Source: Pseudomonadales bacterium (lineage in GTDB: Bacteria > Pseudomonadota > Gammaproteobacteria > Pseudomonadales > Azotimanducaceae). From it: a stretch of DNA of 64,000 nucleotides. Where the stretch lies: contig JANQJA010000001.1 of NCBI GenBank assembly GCA_028281885.1, forward strand, positions 1-64,000. Reading direction: 5' to 3'. The notes beneath the pieces are model-generated. The model had not been told where the DNA came from, did no database searches, and saw nothing but the letters and a program-made list of their open reading frames with translations. Positions 36,979 through 45,850 of this stretch are shown one piece after another (positions within the stretch are counted from its first letter, which is position 1; every line of letters begins with the position of its first letter). The position numbers and the translations under genes are program-made.

Positions 36979-37449
36979 GTGAAGAGCTGGCTCATAGGAT
37001 TTGTCATTTTTGGCGTCGCTTATGCGGTGATCGTTGGTGCGATTGCGTTTTATACCTGGCCGACCATCGCTGACATCAGCCGGGCCCGCTTGGATCACGC
37101 TTTGCCCTTCGAACAGCGCAGTCAGATTGTCAGCGTTGAACTGAACCCTGGTGAGATCTCTGTGAGAACAGATCGCTACGATCTGTCCGCATCAGAGACA
37201 GAAGGAGATGGCGTGACAGTCGTGCGGGTGTTCAATGGCCATGACCTGATTCTTGTGCCGCAGGTGCCCGAGGAGGTTGCCCACCAGATTGGCGCGGACT
37301 ACGCAGCGCTGGTGGATGAGTACCTCATTGAGGCCAAGGTGAGTCAGATCGAACGTCTGTTGGTAGCCCTTGTTGTCCCGCTTGCGACATTTGTGCTCTT
37401 CGCCTGGCTTGCGCGGGTACTGTGGCGCAAGCTGATGCTGCTGGAATGA
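36979..37449 (+). CDS. Small membrane protein of unknown function
   Basis: A 156-residue protein with an N-terminal helix (about 4-28), an extracytoplasmic middle part of about 100 residues, and a C-terminal helix (about 127-148) followed by a basic end. No family motif is recognised. The start is GTG without a clear ribosome site; no better start exists. It lies between the two-TM gene and the candidate small transcript; its 3' end is 16 bases before the FNR-like box. Confidence 0.55.
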   Translation: MKSWLIGFVIFGVAYAVIVGAIAFYTWPTIADISRARLDHALPFEQRSQIVSVELNPGEISVRTDRYDLSASETEGDGVTVVRVFNGHDLILVPQVPEEVAHQIGADYAALVDEYLIEAKVSQIERLLVALVVPLATFVLFAWLARVLWRKLMLLE

Positions 37450-37465
37450 GTAAACCGTCCAAACG

Positions 37466-37507
37466 TTGACCCAGATCAAGGGCATGAACCCGTTGCCGAC
37501 GCATGAT
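37466..37507 (+). promoter_or_regulatory. Putative FNR/Anr-dependent promoter of a small transcript
   Basis: TTGACCCAGATCAA at 37466-37479 differs from the FNR/Anr consensus at one base. CATGAT at 37502-37507 sits at exactly the same distance from the box centre as the -10 of the nap promoter, which puts a start near 37514. The arrangement is that of a class II activated promoter. It is read from sequence alone and untested. Confidence 0.6.
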
Positions 37508-37543
37508 GTGTTCACCAAGCAGGCAACAGGAGCGCATCGCATT

Positions 37544-37654
37544 ATGTTTCACCATCTGGAAGACGTACATACACTGCAGAACATCGGTATCAATGTGGCC
37601 ATTCTGGTGGGAGTGACGCTGCTGCTGATTTTGGGGTCCCTCCTTCTTGGTTAG
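37544..37654 (+). CDS. Candidate 36-residue single-TM microprotein
   Basis: An ORF of 36 codons starting MFHHLEDVHTLQNIG, followed by one strongly hydrophobic segment (about residues 15-36) that ends the protein. AGGAG at 37528-37532 is 11 bases before the ATG. The frame is open upstream to an ATG at 37484, but that lies before the predicted transcript start. The ORF is framed by an FNR-like promoter and an intrinsic terminator, which is the main reason to believe it is expressed. It may be a small oxidase-associated subunit, or the coding part of a dual-function small RNA. No homologue is recognised. Confidence 0.5.
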   Translation: MFHHLEDVHTLQNIGINVAILVGVTLLLILGSLLLG

Positions 37655-37676
37655 TTTTTAAGCAATGGTATCTTCA

Positions 37677-37701
37677 AAGCCGGCGCAAGCCGGCTTTTTT
37701 T
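37677..37701 (+). terminator. Intrinsic terminator
   Basis: AAGCCGGC, loop GCAA, GCCGGCTT, then a run of T to 37701. An 8-bp GC-rich stem with a stable GNRA-type loop makes this a strong Rho-independent terminator. It begins 22 bases after the microprotein stop. Confidence 0.92.
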
Positions 37702-38027
37702 CGAGCTAACACAATGAAATCAGCGGTCTAGAGGCTCTTTTTCACTCTTTTAATAACTTCGATTTATTAAAAGTTTTATTTAGATTCCAAAAAGCTTTTA
37801 AAGATAGTTGCTCACAAAAAAATAATTATCGATCCACGAAATATATTTGTATAACTGATAGAGATGGAATAACTTTGGCTCATCAGGGGTTATTGGGGGG
37901 GAATGATTCGCACTCCTGAGTCACACAGGTATCTCTTTCAGATTCCTCATGGTCAGGAGGAGCTTGTCTCATCCTTTGCCTCTGATTCATTCAAACACCA
38001 TTACGACAACTACAAGAGGGAGAAGTA
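37702..38027 (+). promoter_or_regulatory. AT-rich upstream region of the TonB-dependent receptor gene
   Basis: No gene is visible in these 326 bases. From about 37731 to 37880 the sequence is much richer in A/T than the surroundings. It contains an imperfect dyad, TTAAAAGTTTT facing AAAAAGCTTTTAA, at about 37767-37801. TATAAC near 37851 could serve as a -10. Probably the promoter and regulator-binding region for the receptor. Confidence 0.4.
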
Positions 38028-40841
38028 ATGAGGTTAAGTCACGTCTTTAGAAAGACATCACTGTATTCTCTATCGGCCTTACTGGCGGTAGGGGGTGCTA
38101 CCACCTTGCCTGTCCAGGCCGAGGAGGAGCTCGAGGAAGTCGTTGTCACCGGCTCCTATATTCGTCGCTCCAGCTTCGAAGGTGCACACAACCTGCAGGT
38201 GCTGGGCGCGGAACAGATCAAGCTGACGGGCGCCACCCAGGTCGAGGAACTCGTTAACGAGTTCTCCGTCAACAGTGGTTCCGAGGCTGGTGCCGAGGAC
38301 GAGTCCGGCCAGGCCCAGTTCAACATCCGTAACCTGGGTCTGGGTTCCACGCTGACGCTGATCAACGGTCGCCGTGCCGGTGTCTCGACGCTGGCGGGTC
38401 CCGGCGGAACCGAGTTCTATAATGTCAATCAGCTGCCGGTCAATATGATTGAGCGTATTGAGGTACTGGCAGACGGTGCATCGGCGCTGTATGGCTCTCA
38501 GGCGGTTGCCGGGGTAGCCAACATCATTACCCGCAAGGGTTTTGAAGGCCTGGAGATCACCGCCGGATATTCCGACGCGCTGGTCGACACTCGTGAGATT
38601 GGCCTGGCACTGGGTAGTGCACTGGCCGATGGCCGGGGCCACATCAATGTCTATACCAGTTACCTGGATCGCCCGCACATTTGGCGTACCGATGTGGACT
38701 ACATCAAAGCGTACATCGCGCCCACACCGGAAACGTCTCGCTTCCTGTCCACCCGGGGTTCCCCCGGTCAGTATCGACAGCCCGGCGGTTCCTACGTACG
38801 GGATCCCGACTGTGAAGCTGCAGGTGGCGTCAGGCGTTCAGAGACTGACAGTTTCTGCCGCTTTGATTTTTCCGACCAGCGAAGTTTCATGGCGGGTGAA
38901 GAACGCTACTCGGCGTTTGTGGAGTTTGACTACGAGATCAATGATCGTATGAAGCTCTACAGTGAGTTGAGCTTCTCCAATACTCGTATGACCAACTCAC
39001 TGGGCGGTGAGCGATATCTGGTCGCTGACGGTACCAGCAATACTGTGCCGATTCCCGCCAGCCATCCGTTTAACTTCTTCGTGCAGGATCCAGCCAATCC
39101 GACCGGGATCATCTACGTTCCGCCGTCACAGTGGGACAACGCCGTTCATACGGCGGTTGATCTGGAAGCACTGATGCGTCCTCTCGGTTCGGAGGCCACT
39201 CACAATGGTGACTACCTGGGTCACACCGAGTACAACAACAACCGCGTCATGATGGGTCTTGAGGTCGCACTGACCGATACCTGGATGCTGGATATGTCCT
39301 ATGGTTATTCGCGCAGCAACCGTGCTCGTGCGATGCCGAACAACTTCCGTACGGATGAATTCCAGCGGCTGGTTGCAAATGGCCAATGGAACCCGTTTGG
39401 CACCGCGAAAGCGACGCCGGACCTGGTTTCACCGAAGAACGGGCTCTCGATTGCAGGCAACAGCCAGATTATTCAGGACCGTTTTGACAGCCACTTCTCG
39501 TCTCAGATCAAGTCCGCGCAGCAGGTGTTTGATGCGGTCGCGACCGGTGACCTGATTGAGATGAATGGACAAATGGTTCAGGCAGCCGTCGGTATCCAGG
39601 TTCGCGATACGGAATATGTCCGTCTCGATGACCCGCTCGATACAGCACTGGAAGGTTCACTGAACCGATTCATTGAGAACTTCAACTTCGGTGGCCAGAA
39701 CGTCGAATCCATCTTTGCGGAAGTGTACGTGCCGGTAGGTGACACGGTTGATCTTCAACTTGCGGTCCGTTATGAAGATTACAGCATCGAAGATACTGTC
39801 GATCCCAAGATTTCCGTCGACTGGCGTGCGGCTGACTGGCTTGGTTTCCGTGCTTCCTGGGGTACCTCATTCCAGGCGCCGAACATCCAGCAGACAACCC
39901 GTTCCGCGGGTGGCCAGCAGATTAACGACTCGGCACGGCTCGACCCGGCAACCGGTCAGGTGGTCTGTATTACCGACGGCTCAACAGGTGTGCAGATTGG
40001 TGCCACCCAGTTCCTGGAAGGCAGCAGCGATCTGAAGCCGCAGTCCTCCGAGAACTACAATGTTGGCGTTGTCTTCACCCTGGCAAACGGTCTCAATGCG
40101 AGTCTCGATGTCTGGGAGTTTGACTACGAGGACCTGATTGCACCGCCACTGTCAGCACAGGCACAGGTTGACAACGATTGCGCCGATGACGGCATTGTGA
40201 ATGATCCGAACATCCTGCGGTCCGGTGAAGGCCAGATCAACGCAATCTTCAGCCAGTTTGTGAACATCGGTCGTGTGACGGCTTCGGGCTATGACATTAA
40301 CTTCAACTATGAGACCGGGCTTGGTGCTGGTGATCTGAGTGTTCGCGGTGGCTTCACCTACGTGGACAGTTTTGAGATCGACAACGAGGACGGTTCGCCG
40401 ATTGTTGATGGCGCAGGCAGTCGTAACGCCCGCAACAACTTCAGGACCATGCCGCAGCTCCGTGGTAACGCCAATGCGACCTATCGCTGGGGTGTGAATA
40501 CGGTGACGCTGGGCTTCAACTACATTGATGATTACCTGAATGATCAAAGCCGTAACGCGGTGATTGATTCGATGGAAACGTTTGACATCCAGTACTCGCG
40601 CAGCTTCAGTGATCTCCTCATTCCGGGAGATTCCACGCTGACGATCGGTGTCAACAACTTCACCGATGAAGATCCGCCCGCGCTGGTTCGTAACGGTGCT
40701 GACGGCAATCGTCTCCCCCATCTCAACCCGAGTGCGGGTGGCTTTCAAGCTACGGGTATTGACCGACCGGGTATTGACGACTTCGCCGGACATAGTCTGA
40801 TGGGTCGTATAGCGTACGTTCGCTGGGCTTATACGCTCTGA
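38028..40841 (+). CDS. TonB-dependent outer-membrane receptor
   Basis: A 937-residue receptor. Signal peptide to about residue 31 (LPVQA), TonB box EEVVVTGSYI soon after, a plug domain (about 45-170, with TLTLINGRRAG and YGSQAVAGVANIITRKGF) and a long beta-barrel ending in an aromatic/hydrophobic strand (YVRWAYTL). The large size and N-terminus resemble receptors for complex organic ligands in marine gammaproteobacteria, but the ligand is unknown. GAGGGAGAAG precedes the ATG. It is bounded by intrinsic terminators on both sides and so is transcribed alone. Confidence 0.95.
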   Translation: MRLSHVFRKTSLYSLSALLAVGGATTLPVQAEEELEEVVVTGSYIRRSSFEGAHNLQVLGAEQIKLTGATQVEELVNEFSVNSGSEAGAEDESGQAQFNIRNLGLGSTLTLINGRRAGVSTLAGPGGTEFYNVNQLPVNMIERIEVLADGASALYGSQAVAGVANIITRKGFEGLEITAGYSDALVDTREIGLALGSALADGRGHINVYTSYLDRPHIWRTDVDYIKAYIAPTPETSRFLSTRGSPGQYRQPGGSYVRDPDCEAAGGVRRSETDSFCRFDFSDQRSFMAGEERYSAFVEFDYEINDRMKLYSELSFSNTRMTNSLGGERYLVADGTSNTVPIPASHPFNFFVQDPANPTGIIYVPPSQWDNAVHTAVDLEALMRPLGSEATHNGDYLGHTEYNNNRVMMGLEVALTDTWMLDMSYGYSRSNRARAMPNNFRTDEFQRLVANGQWNPFGTAKATPDLVSPKNGLSIAGNSQIIQDRFDSHFSSQIKSAQQVFDAVATGDLIEMNGQMVQAAVGIQVRDTEYVRLDDPLDTALEGSLNRFIENFNFGGQNVESIFAEVYVPVGDTVDLQLAVRYEDYSIEDTVDPKISVDWRAADWLGFRASWGTSFQAPNIQQTTRSAGGQQINDSARLDPATGQVVCITDGSTGVQIGATQFLEGSSDLKPQSSENYNVGVVFTLANGLNASLDVWEFDYEDLIAPPLSAQAQVDNDCADDGIVNDPNILRSGEGQINAIFSQFVNIGRVTASGYDINFNYETGLGAGDLSVRGGFTYVDSFEIDNEDGSPIVDGAGSRNARNNFRTMPQLRGNANATYRWGVNTVTLGFNYIDDYLNDQSRNAVIDSMETFDIQYSRSFSDLLIPGDSTLTIGVNNFTDEDPPALVRNGADGNRLPHLNPSAGGFQATGIDRPGIDDFAGHSLMGRIAYVRWAYTL

Positions 40842-40864
40842 TAGCGATCTTTTAACGCTGAACC

Positions 40865-40895
40865 AGAGGGGCCATAATTGGCCCCTCTTTTTTTT
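40865..40895 (+). terminator. Intrinsic terminator after the TonB-dependent receptor
   Basis: AGAGGGGCCA, loop TAAT, TGGCCCCTCT, then seven T. A perfect 10-bp stem with a T-tract, 23 bases after the receptor stop and 13 bases before the next gene's start. Confidence 0.95.
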
Positions 40896-40907
40896 GGGGA
40901 GGGGAAT

Positions 40908-41471
40908 ATGCGGTTTTTGATGTTCTGTGCGCTTTTCTTTGTCAGCACCGCTAGTGCTGAACAGGTGGCGCGGGACCAGTTGGTACAATGCCTGGCGATC
41001 AGCGATGAGGCCGAGCGCCTTGCCTGTTTTGAAAGGGTCACTCGTCCGCTGGTACCAGGTGACGAGAATAACGATGCACCGGAAGCTGAGCCGGTTGCAG
41101 CGGAAGAGCCGAAGACTGATCCCCCCGCTGTGAAGCAGGTTGTCAAACAAGCGAATGAGCCAGGCAAGACCGCACCACGGACGGATGTCCAGCCAACTCC
41201 CGGGCTTGGTGCAGAACAGTTACCAGATGCCAGGCGTGCTCCGCGCGAAGAAAAAGCGCTGGCTACGGTGGTCAGGGTTCGTAAAGGAAACCTCGGGCAT
41301 CTTTTCTTTCATCTCGCGGACGGTTCCGTCTGGCGCCAGAATGAAGCGCGTTATTACTCTTATCCCAGGAACCGCGAATTCCCTATCGAGATTTCAAAAG
41401 GCGTGATGGGTGAGTATCAGTTGCGCGTTGATGGCAAGGGACCTCGCGTCCGCGTTCGGCGGGTCGAATAA
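40908..41471 (+). CDS. Secreted or periplasmic protein of unknown function
   Basis: A 187-residue protein with a signal peptide (about 1-17, ending STASA). A short helical start DQLVQCLAISDEAERLACFERV is followed by a low-complexity Pro/Glu/Ala linker (about 45-110) and a compact beta-rich C-terminal domain (about 113-187: ATVVRVRKGNLGHLFFHLADG and onwards). The Cys-Leu-Ala-Ile ... Arg-Leu-Ala-Cys motif recurs in many small proteobacterial periplasmic proteins. GGGGAGGGG precedes the ATG. Since a terminator lies just upstream, it probably depends on read-through or an overlapping promoter. Confidence 0.75.
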   Translation: MRFLMFCALFFVSTASAEQVARDQLVQCLAISDEAERLACFERVTRPLVPGDENNDAPEAEPVAAEEPKTDPPAVKQVVKQANEPGKTAPRTDVQPTPGLGAEQLPDARRAPREEKALATVVRVRKGNLGHLFFHLADGSVWRQNEARYYSYPRNREFPIEISKGVMGEYQLRVDGKGPRVRVRRVE

Positions 41472-41501
41472 CGTAACCATTGTTGGCCGGTGGGCGTCTG
41501 A

Positions 41502-42518
41502 TTAACCCGCCTCAATCGCCGTTGTGTCCTGCAATTCTCTGATTGCCCCGGCTGCAATCTCGTAGGAGCGTACCCGCTTGTCGTGTTCGAACATCGAGCA
41601 AGCGAGGATCAGTTCGTCGGCGCCCGTTTCGGCGAGAAATTCGCGGATCTGGTTCGTCACGGTCGCCTTGGAGCCCACGGCGGCAACCGCTTTCATCTCT
41701 TTAAGGATTGCCTGGTCGAGCGGTTCCAGTTGATCCTCAAGGTTCTCAACCGGGGGTGGCAACAGGGTGCGCTGTCCCTTGCGGCGATTGATAAACGACA
41801 TTTTGGCCGAAGAGCGAAGGAATTCTGCTTCCTCGTCAGAGTCCGCGGCGCAGATGTTGTAACCCAGCATGACGTACGGCTCCTTCAGTGATTCAGAGGG
41901 TTCGAACTTTTCCCGATAGACCCTGATCGCATTCATCATCTGCTCGGGCGCGAAATGGGAGGCGAAAGCATAGGGCAGTCCCAGCATCGCAGCCAGCTGG
42001 GCGCCGTAGAGGCTTGATCCCAGAATCCACAGCGGCACATGGGTCCCCATGCCGGGGACGGCAAAGATTCGCTGGTTTTCCAGTGGGTCGCCCAGATACT
42101 GCTGCAGCTCAATCACATCCCGCGGGAAGTTATCGACATCACCGCTCAGGTTGCGTCGGAGTGCATAGGCGGTCTGGGGATCGGTCCCGGGCGCCCGGCC
42201 AAGCCCCAGTTCGATTCTCCCCGGGTAAATGGAAGCCAGGGTGCCGAACTGTTCGGCGATGACCAGCGGCGAGTGATTGGGCAGCATGATGCCCCCGGAC
42301 CCGATGGTCATTGTCCTGGTGCCCGCCGCGAGATAGCCGATGACGACAGAAGTTGCTGCGCTGGCGATGCCCCGGGAGTTGTGGTGCTCGGCGACCCAGT
42401 ACCGGTGGTAACCAAATCGCTCTACCTGTTGGGCAAGATCGAGTGAATTACGCAGCGCCTGGGCTGGCGTACTTCCTTCGGTGATCGGACAGAGGTCCAG
42501 AACAGATGTGCGGATCAT
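41502..42518 (-). CDS. LLM-class (luciferase-like) flavin-dependent oxidoreductase
   Basis: A 338-residue TIM-barrel protein of the luciferase-like monooxygenase family, close to the YhbW/MsnO8-type group. Markers are [36 protein letters not shown] (in part), and [16 protein letters not shown]. It is expected to use FMNH2/F420-type flavin; the substrate is unknown. The frame is open further upstream, but the family start [11 protein letters not shown] at 42518 has AGGGA eight bases before it. Divergent from the methyltransferase, 83 bp away. Confidence 0.92.
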   Translation of the reverse strand: MIRTSVLDLCPITEGSTPAQALRNSLDLAQQVERFGYHRYWVAEHHNSRGIASAATSVVIGYLAAGTRTMTIGSGGIMLPNHSPLVIAEQFGTLASIYPGRIELGLGRAPGTDPQTAYALRRNLSGDVDNFPRDVIELQQYLGDPLENQRIFAVPGMGTHVPLWILGSSLYGAQLAAMLGLPYAFASHFAPEQMMNAIRVYREKFEPSESLKEPYVMLGYNICAADSDEEAEFLRSSAKMSFINRRKGQRTLLPPPVENLEDQLEPLDQAILKEMKAVAAVGSKATVTNQIREFLAETGADELILACSMFEHDKRVRSYEIAAGAIRELQDTTAIEAG

Positions 42519-42601
42519 GGAGGTTCCCTGGCTGCGGAGCGTCGAGAATAGCACAGGCCCTTTGGCTCGCATGTCGATACCAGCGGCATTAGACTGGCCC
42601 A

Positions 42602-43378
42602 ATGACCCGGCCCGAGTATCTCGACGGAAATGTTGCATCCTGGCAACGGCAGGCAGCGGACTATGTTGTACCGGCGGAGCGAGGCTGGACCAGCATCGAT
42701 CCGTACTGGGGGATTTTCGGTATCGAGGAAACAGTGGTGCAGATGTTACCGGCAGACATGTCGGGACTCAGTTGCATCGAGCTCGGTTGTGGGGCGGGGT
42801 ATGTATCGGCCTGGATGGCGAGGCGAGGTGCACAGGTGGTGGGCATCGATCCGACGCCAAATCAACTGGCAACAGCGCGCCGAATTTGCGCGGAACATGG
42901 TCTGGATATCGAATTTCGTGAAGGTTTCGCTGAGGCGGTGGAATTTCCGGATGCGAGCTTTGACTTTGCAATCTCCGAATACGGAGCGGCGCTCTGGGCT
43001 GACCCTTATCGATGGATACCGGAAGCAGCACGCCTGCTGAAACCTGGCGGACGCTTGCGATTTCTGACCAACTCGGCGTTCGTGCCGATGTGCGCGCCGG
43101 ACCTGGAGGCGGACGGTCCCATGACCGACCGACTGCTTCGTCCTTATTTTGGCTTGCATGAAACGCGGTGGCCGGATGCGCCGGGCGAGACGGAGTTTCA
43201 CCTGACCCACGGCGACTGGATCAGCCTGTTCCGTGGAAATGGATTCGATATTGAGCGACTGGTGGAACTGCAGGCGCCGGCAGGTGCGACGACTGCCTAT
43301 ACCTGGGCGGATGGTGAATGGGCTCACAAATGGCCCGTGGAAGATGTCTGGATGCTGATCCGGGAGCCGTCGTCCTAA
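42602..43378 (+). CDS. Class I SAM-dependent methyltransferase
   Basis: A 258-residue methyltransferase. Motif I is [12 protein letters not shown] (60-71), followed by the acidic GIDPTPNQL and then the post-II region [10 protein letters not shown]. The C-terminal part (about 160-250) contains several Trp and is likely substrate-binding. It heads a run of plus-strand genes (hydrolase, SDR, alcohol dehydrogenase). The acceptor is unknown. Confidence 0.92.
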   Translation: MTRPEYLDGNVASWQRQAADYVVPAERGWTSIDPYWGIFGIEETVVQMLPADMSGLSCIELGCGAGYVSAWMARRGAQVVGIDPTPNQLATARRICAEHGLDIEFREGFAEAVEFPDASFDFAISEYGAALWADPYRWIPEAARLLKPGGRLRFLTNSAFVPMCAPDLEADGPMTDRLLRPYFGLHETRWPDAPGETEFHLTHGDWISLFRGNGFDIERLVELQAPAGATTAYTWADGEWAHKWPVEDVWMLIREPSS

Positions 43379-43402
43379 CGATCAATTAAAGAGGGAAAAT
43401 CG

Positions 43403-44704
43403 ATGAAGTATTTTCAGTTACTGGCTGTGGCCTTGTTGGTTCTGTCGCAGACGGTCGTAGTTCAGGCGGAGGGAAGTCTGCCCATGGCTGCACCGGAAGA
43501 GGTCGGGTTTGATGCGGCACGACTGGACAAAATCGAGCCGTTCTTTCAGGCGCGTGTAGACAGGGGCGAGATTGCGGGCATTGTCACGCTGGTTGCCCGC
43601 CACGGAAAGATTGCTCACCTGAGCGCCGTGGGCCATGCCAACGCCCAGGACGAGACGCCGATGCGAACGGACACGATCTTTCGTCTCTATTCCATGACCA
43701 AGGCGATTGCGTCAACGGCCCTGATGCAGCTCCACGAAGAAGGCAGGTTCCAGCTCAGCGATCCGCTCTCGAAATACATTCCCGAGTTCAAGAACCTGAG
43801 AGTGTTGCGGGCCCCCGATAGTCCACTGGATGAAACGGTGGCGATGGAGCAGGAGCCCACGATCCACGATGCATTTCGTCACACAGCCGGGTTTACCCAC
43901 GGTCTTGGCGTCAATGCGCTGGATACCTACTTTGTTGAAACCGGGATATTCAGGCCTGAGACTTCGCTGGAGGAAATGATGACAGCGCTGTCAAAGGTAC
44001 CGTTGCAACACCAGCCAGGCACGATCTATCGCTACAGTATTGGCCCCGATATCCTGCTGCGGCTGGTAGAAATCATTTCAGGTCAGCCGGCTGATGAATA
44101 TCTCGAGGCGCGATTGTTTGCGCCGCTCGGCATGATGGAAACAGGTTACTGGCTTGATCGAGACAAGGCTGAGCGCCTTGCGCCGGTCCACTGGCGCAAG
44201 GATGGCGAGCTTGTTCCCCTCGATGACGAGAACGGACACCCCGAAAGAGGTGTGCTTGTACAGCCCTGGTCGGTGAACAGCTATACCTTCGATCAGGCAT
44301 ACAAGGGCGGCAGCATCGGCCTGGTGTCGACAGCGACAGATTACTGGCGATTTGCGCAGGCGATGCTGGACGGTGGCGAATTCAACGGCGCCAGGGTTCT
44401 GGGGGCGCGCACGATTGACTATATGGCGCGAAGCCACCTGACATCCGGCCAGATGGAAGGGCGAGGTAACGGCGCCATCAGTGTGGGCCTCGGTTTTGGC
44501 GTTATTGAGAATTCGGCGCTGGCTGGCTATCCGCTGTCAGACGGTTCATTCTTCTGGAGCGGTGCGGCATCGACGTTCTTCTGGATCGATCCGGTAGAAG
44601 ACATCGTCGTTGTGGCGATGACCCAGCACATGCGAGTGCCTGAAACCCGATCGATTCGAGGTGAACTGGCAGCGCTGATATATGCTGCAATAACAGGCGA
44701 CTGA
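43403..44704 (+). CDS. Serine hydrolase of the class C beta-lactamase/esterase family
   Basis: A 433-residue secreted hydrolase with a signal peptide to about residue 22. The nucleophile motif SMTK is at 97-100 and the second-site Tyr at 211 (RYSIGPD), where the beta-lactamase YxN is replaced by Y-S-I. This favours an EstB-like esterase over a true lactamase. GAGGGAAAA precedes the ATG. It lies 24 bp after the methyltransferase and 20 bp before the SDR, in a likely operon. Substrate unknown. Confidence 0.92.
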   Translation: MKYFQLLAVALLVLSQTVVVQAEGSLPMAAPEEVGFDAARLDKIEPFFQARVDRGEIAGIVTLVARHGKIAHLSAVGHANAQDETPMRTDTIFRLYSMTKAIASTALMQLHEEGRFQLSDPLSKYIPEFKNLRVLRAPDSPLDETVAMEQEPTIHDAFRHTAGFTHGLGVNALDTYFVETGIFRPETSLEEMMTALSKVPLQHQPGTIYRYSIGPDILLRLVEIISGQPADEYLEARLFAPLGMMETGYWLDRDKAERLAPVHWRKDGELVPLDDENGHPERGVLVQPWSVNSYTFDQAYKGGSIGLVSTATDYWRFAQAMLDGGEFNGARVLGARTIDYMARSHLTSGQMEGRGNGAISVGLGFGVIENSALAGYPLSDGSFFWSGAASTFFWIDPVEDIVVVAMTQHMRVPETRSIRGELAALIYAAITGD

Positions 44705-44724
44705 ATGATGAAGGGAGAAGGCTG

Positions 44725-45732
44725 ATGGCAAAGGTTCTGGTAACCGGTGCGTCCGGATTTATAGGTAGTCATATCGTGCTAGAGATGCTGAACCATGGCT
44801 ACGAGGTGAGAGGCACCATTCGCGACCTGGGTCGTGCCGAGAAAATCAAAAATCTGATTAGTGAACACGGCGGTGACACCAGTCGATTGGAGTTTGCCCA
44901 GGCTTCATTGACCGATGCTGACTGCTGGCGTCCTGCGGCGGAAGGCTGTGACGGAATTATTCACGTCGCTTCGCCGGTGCCGATTGAACAACCCAAGGAT
45001 GCTGACGAGATCATCGTGCCGGCCCGGGATGGTGCGCTTAATGTTCTTGACGCGGCCCAGGCCCTCGGCATCCGGCGAGTTGTTCTGACATCCTCGGTGG
45101 CCGCGGCCCAGGTTATCCCTGCAGCGGGGCACCGTGTCTCAGCCGATGACTGGACTGACGTGTCGAGTAAAGATGTCAATCCCTACGGCCTCAGCAAAAC
45201 CTACGCGGAACGCGCGGCCTGGGATTTTGCTGAGCAACACCCCGACATTGAACTGGTCACCATACAGCCTTCGCTGGTGCTGGGTCCGGCGCTGGAAGCA
45301 GACTACGGGTCGTCGCTGGAATCACTGATGGTATTGCTGCAAGGCAAATATCCGCGTCTGCCGCGGGTCAGTTTTGGCCTCGTTGACGTACGGGATGTGG
45401 CCAATCTGCATCGTATCGCTTACGAAAGTCCGGAGGCGGCGGGCCAACGTCTGTTGTGCAGCAGCGAGACGTTCTGGTTTGTGGAGATTGCCAGAGCGCT
45501 GGCCGAGATGTTCCCGGACTATGGCAACGCACTTCCGACCAAGGAACTCCCCAACTGGGTTGTGCGTATCGTGGCGTTGTTTGATCCGGTGTTAGCCTTC
45601 ATCGTACCAAGCCTGGGCCAACATGTTGATTATGACTGCGATCCAGCGAAATCGCTGGGCTGGCAACCGAGGAAGGCCAGAGAGGCGATTGAAGCAGGCG
45701 GGCGCAGTCTGATTGAACTGGGCCTCGTGTGA
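44725..45732 (+). CDS. NAD(P)-dependent epimerase/reductase of the extended SDR family
   Basis: A 335-residue extended short-chain dehydrogenase similar to dihydroflavonol-4-reductase-like aldehyde reductases. The cofactor motif GASGFIG is at 8-14, and the catalytic Ser123/124, Tyr154 and Lys158 (YGLSK) are present. GGGAGAAGG precedes the ATG. It probably reduces an aldehyde or ketone; the neighbouring zinc alcohol dehydrogenase may act in the same route (inference). Confidence 0.92.
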   Translation: MAKVLVTGASGFIGSHIVLEMLNHGYEVRGTIRDLGRAEKIKNLISEHGGDTSRLEFAQASLTDADCWRPAAEGCDGIIHVASPVPIEQPKDADEIIVPARDGALNVLDAAQALGIRRVVLTSSVAAAQVIPAAGHRVSADDWTDVSSKDVNPYGLSKTYAERAAWDFAEQHPDIELVTIQPSLVLGPALEADYGSSLESLMVLLQGKYPRLPRVSFGLVDVRDVANLHRIAYESPEAAGQRLLCSSETFWFVEIARALAEMFPDYGNALPTKELPNWVVRIVALFDPVLAFIVPSLGQHVDYDCDPAKSLGWQPRKAREAIEAGGRSLIELGLV

Positions 45733-45850
45733 TGCCTGGTGGTGAATAGGCTGGCGACGCTTATTGCGGGATGTGGGTGCCCTGCCTTGCCGGATTTGCG
45801 ACGATATGTTCCAGTGATGTCCTGCTGATCAATCAAGAGGGGATGTTCAG

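Noticed and set aside
37484..37654. Longer 56-codon version of the microprotein starting at 37484
   Set aside because: Its ribosome-like AAGGG is only one base from the ATG and the start lies before the predicted transcription start; 37544 is better placed.
40152..41150. A 332-codon open frame on the minus strand across the receptor end and the terminator
   Set aside because: It runs through a strong intrinsic terminator and two plus-strand genes, with no family similarity.
43403..44704. Annotating the serine hydrolase as an AmpC beta-lactamase and resistance gene
   Set aside because: The YxN motif is YSI and the family includes many esterases; no regulator or resistance context is present.
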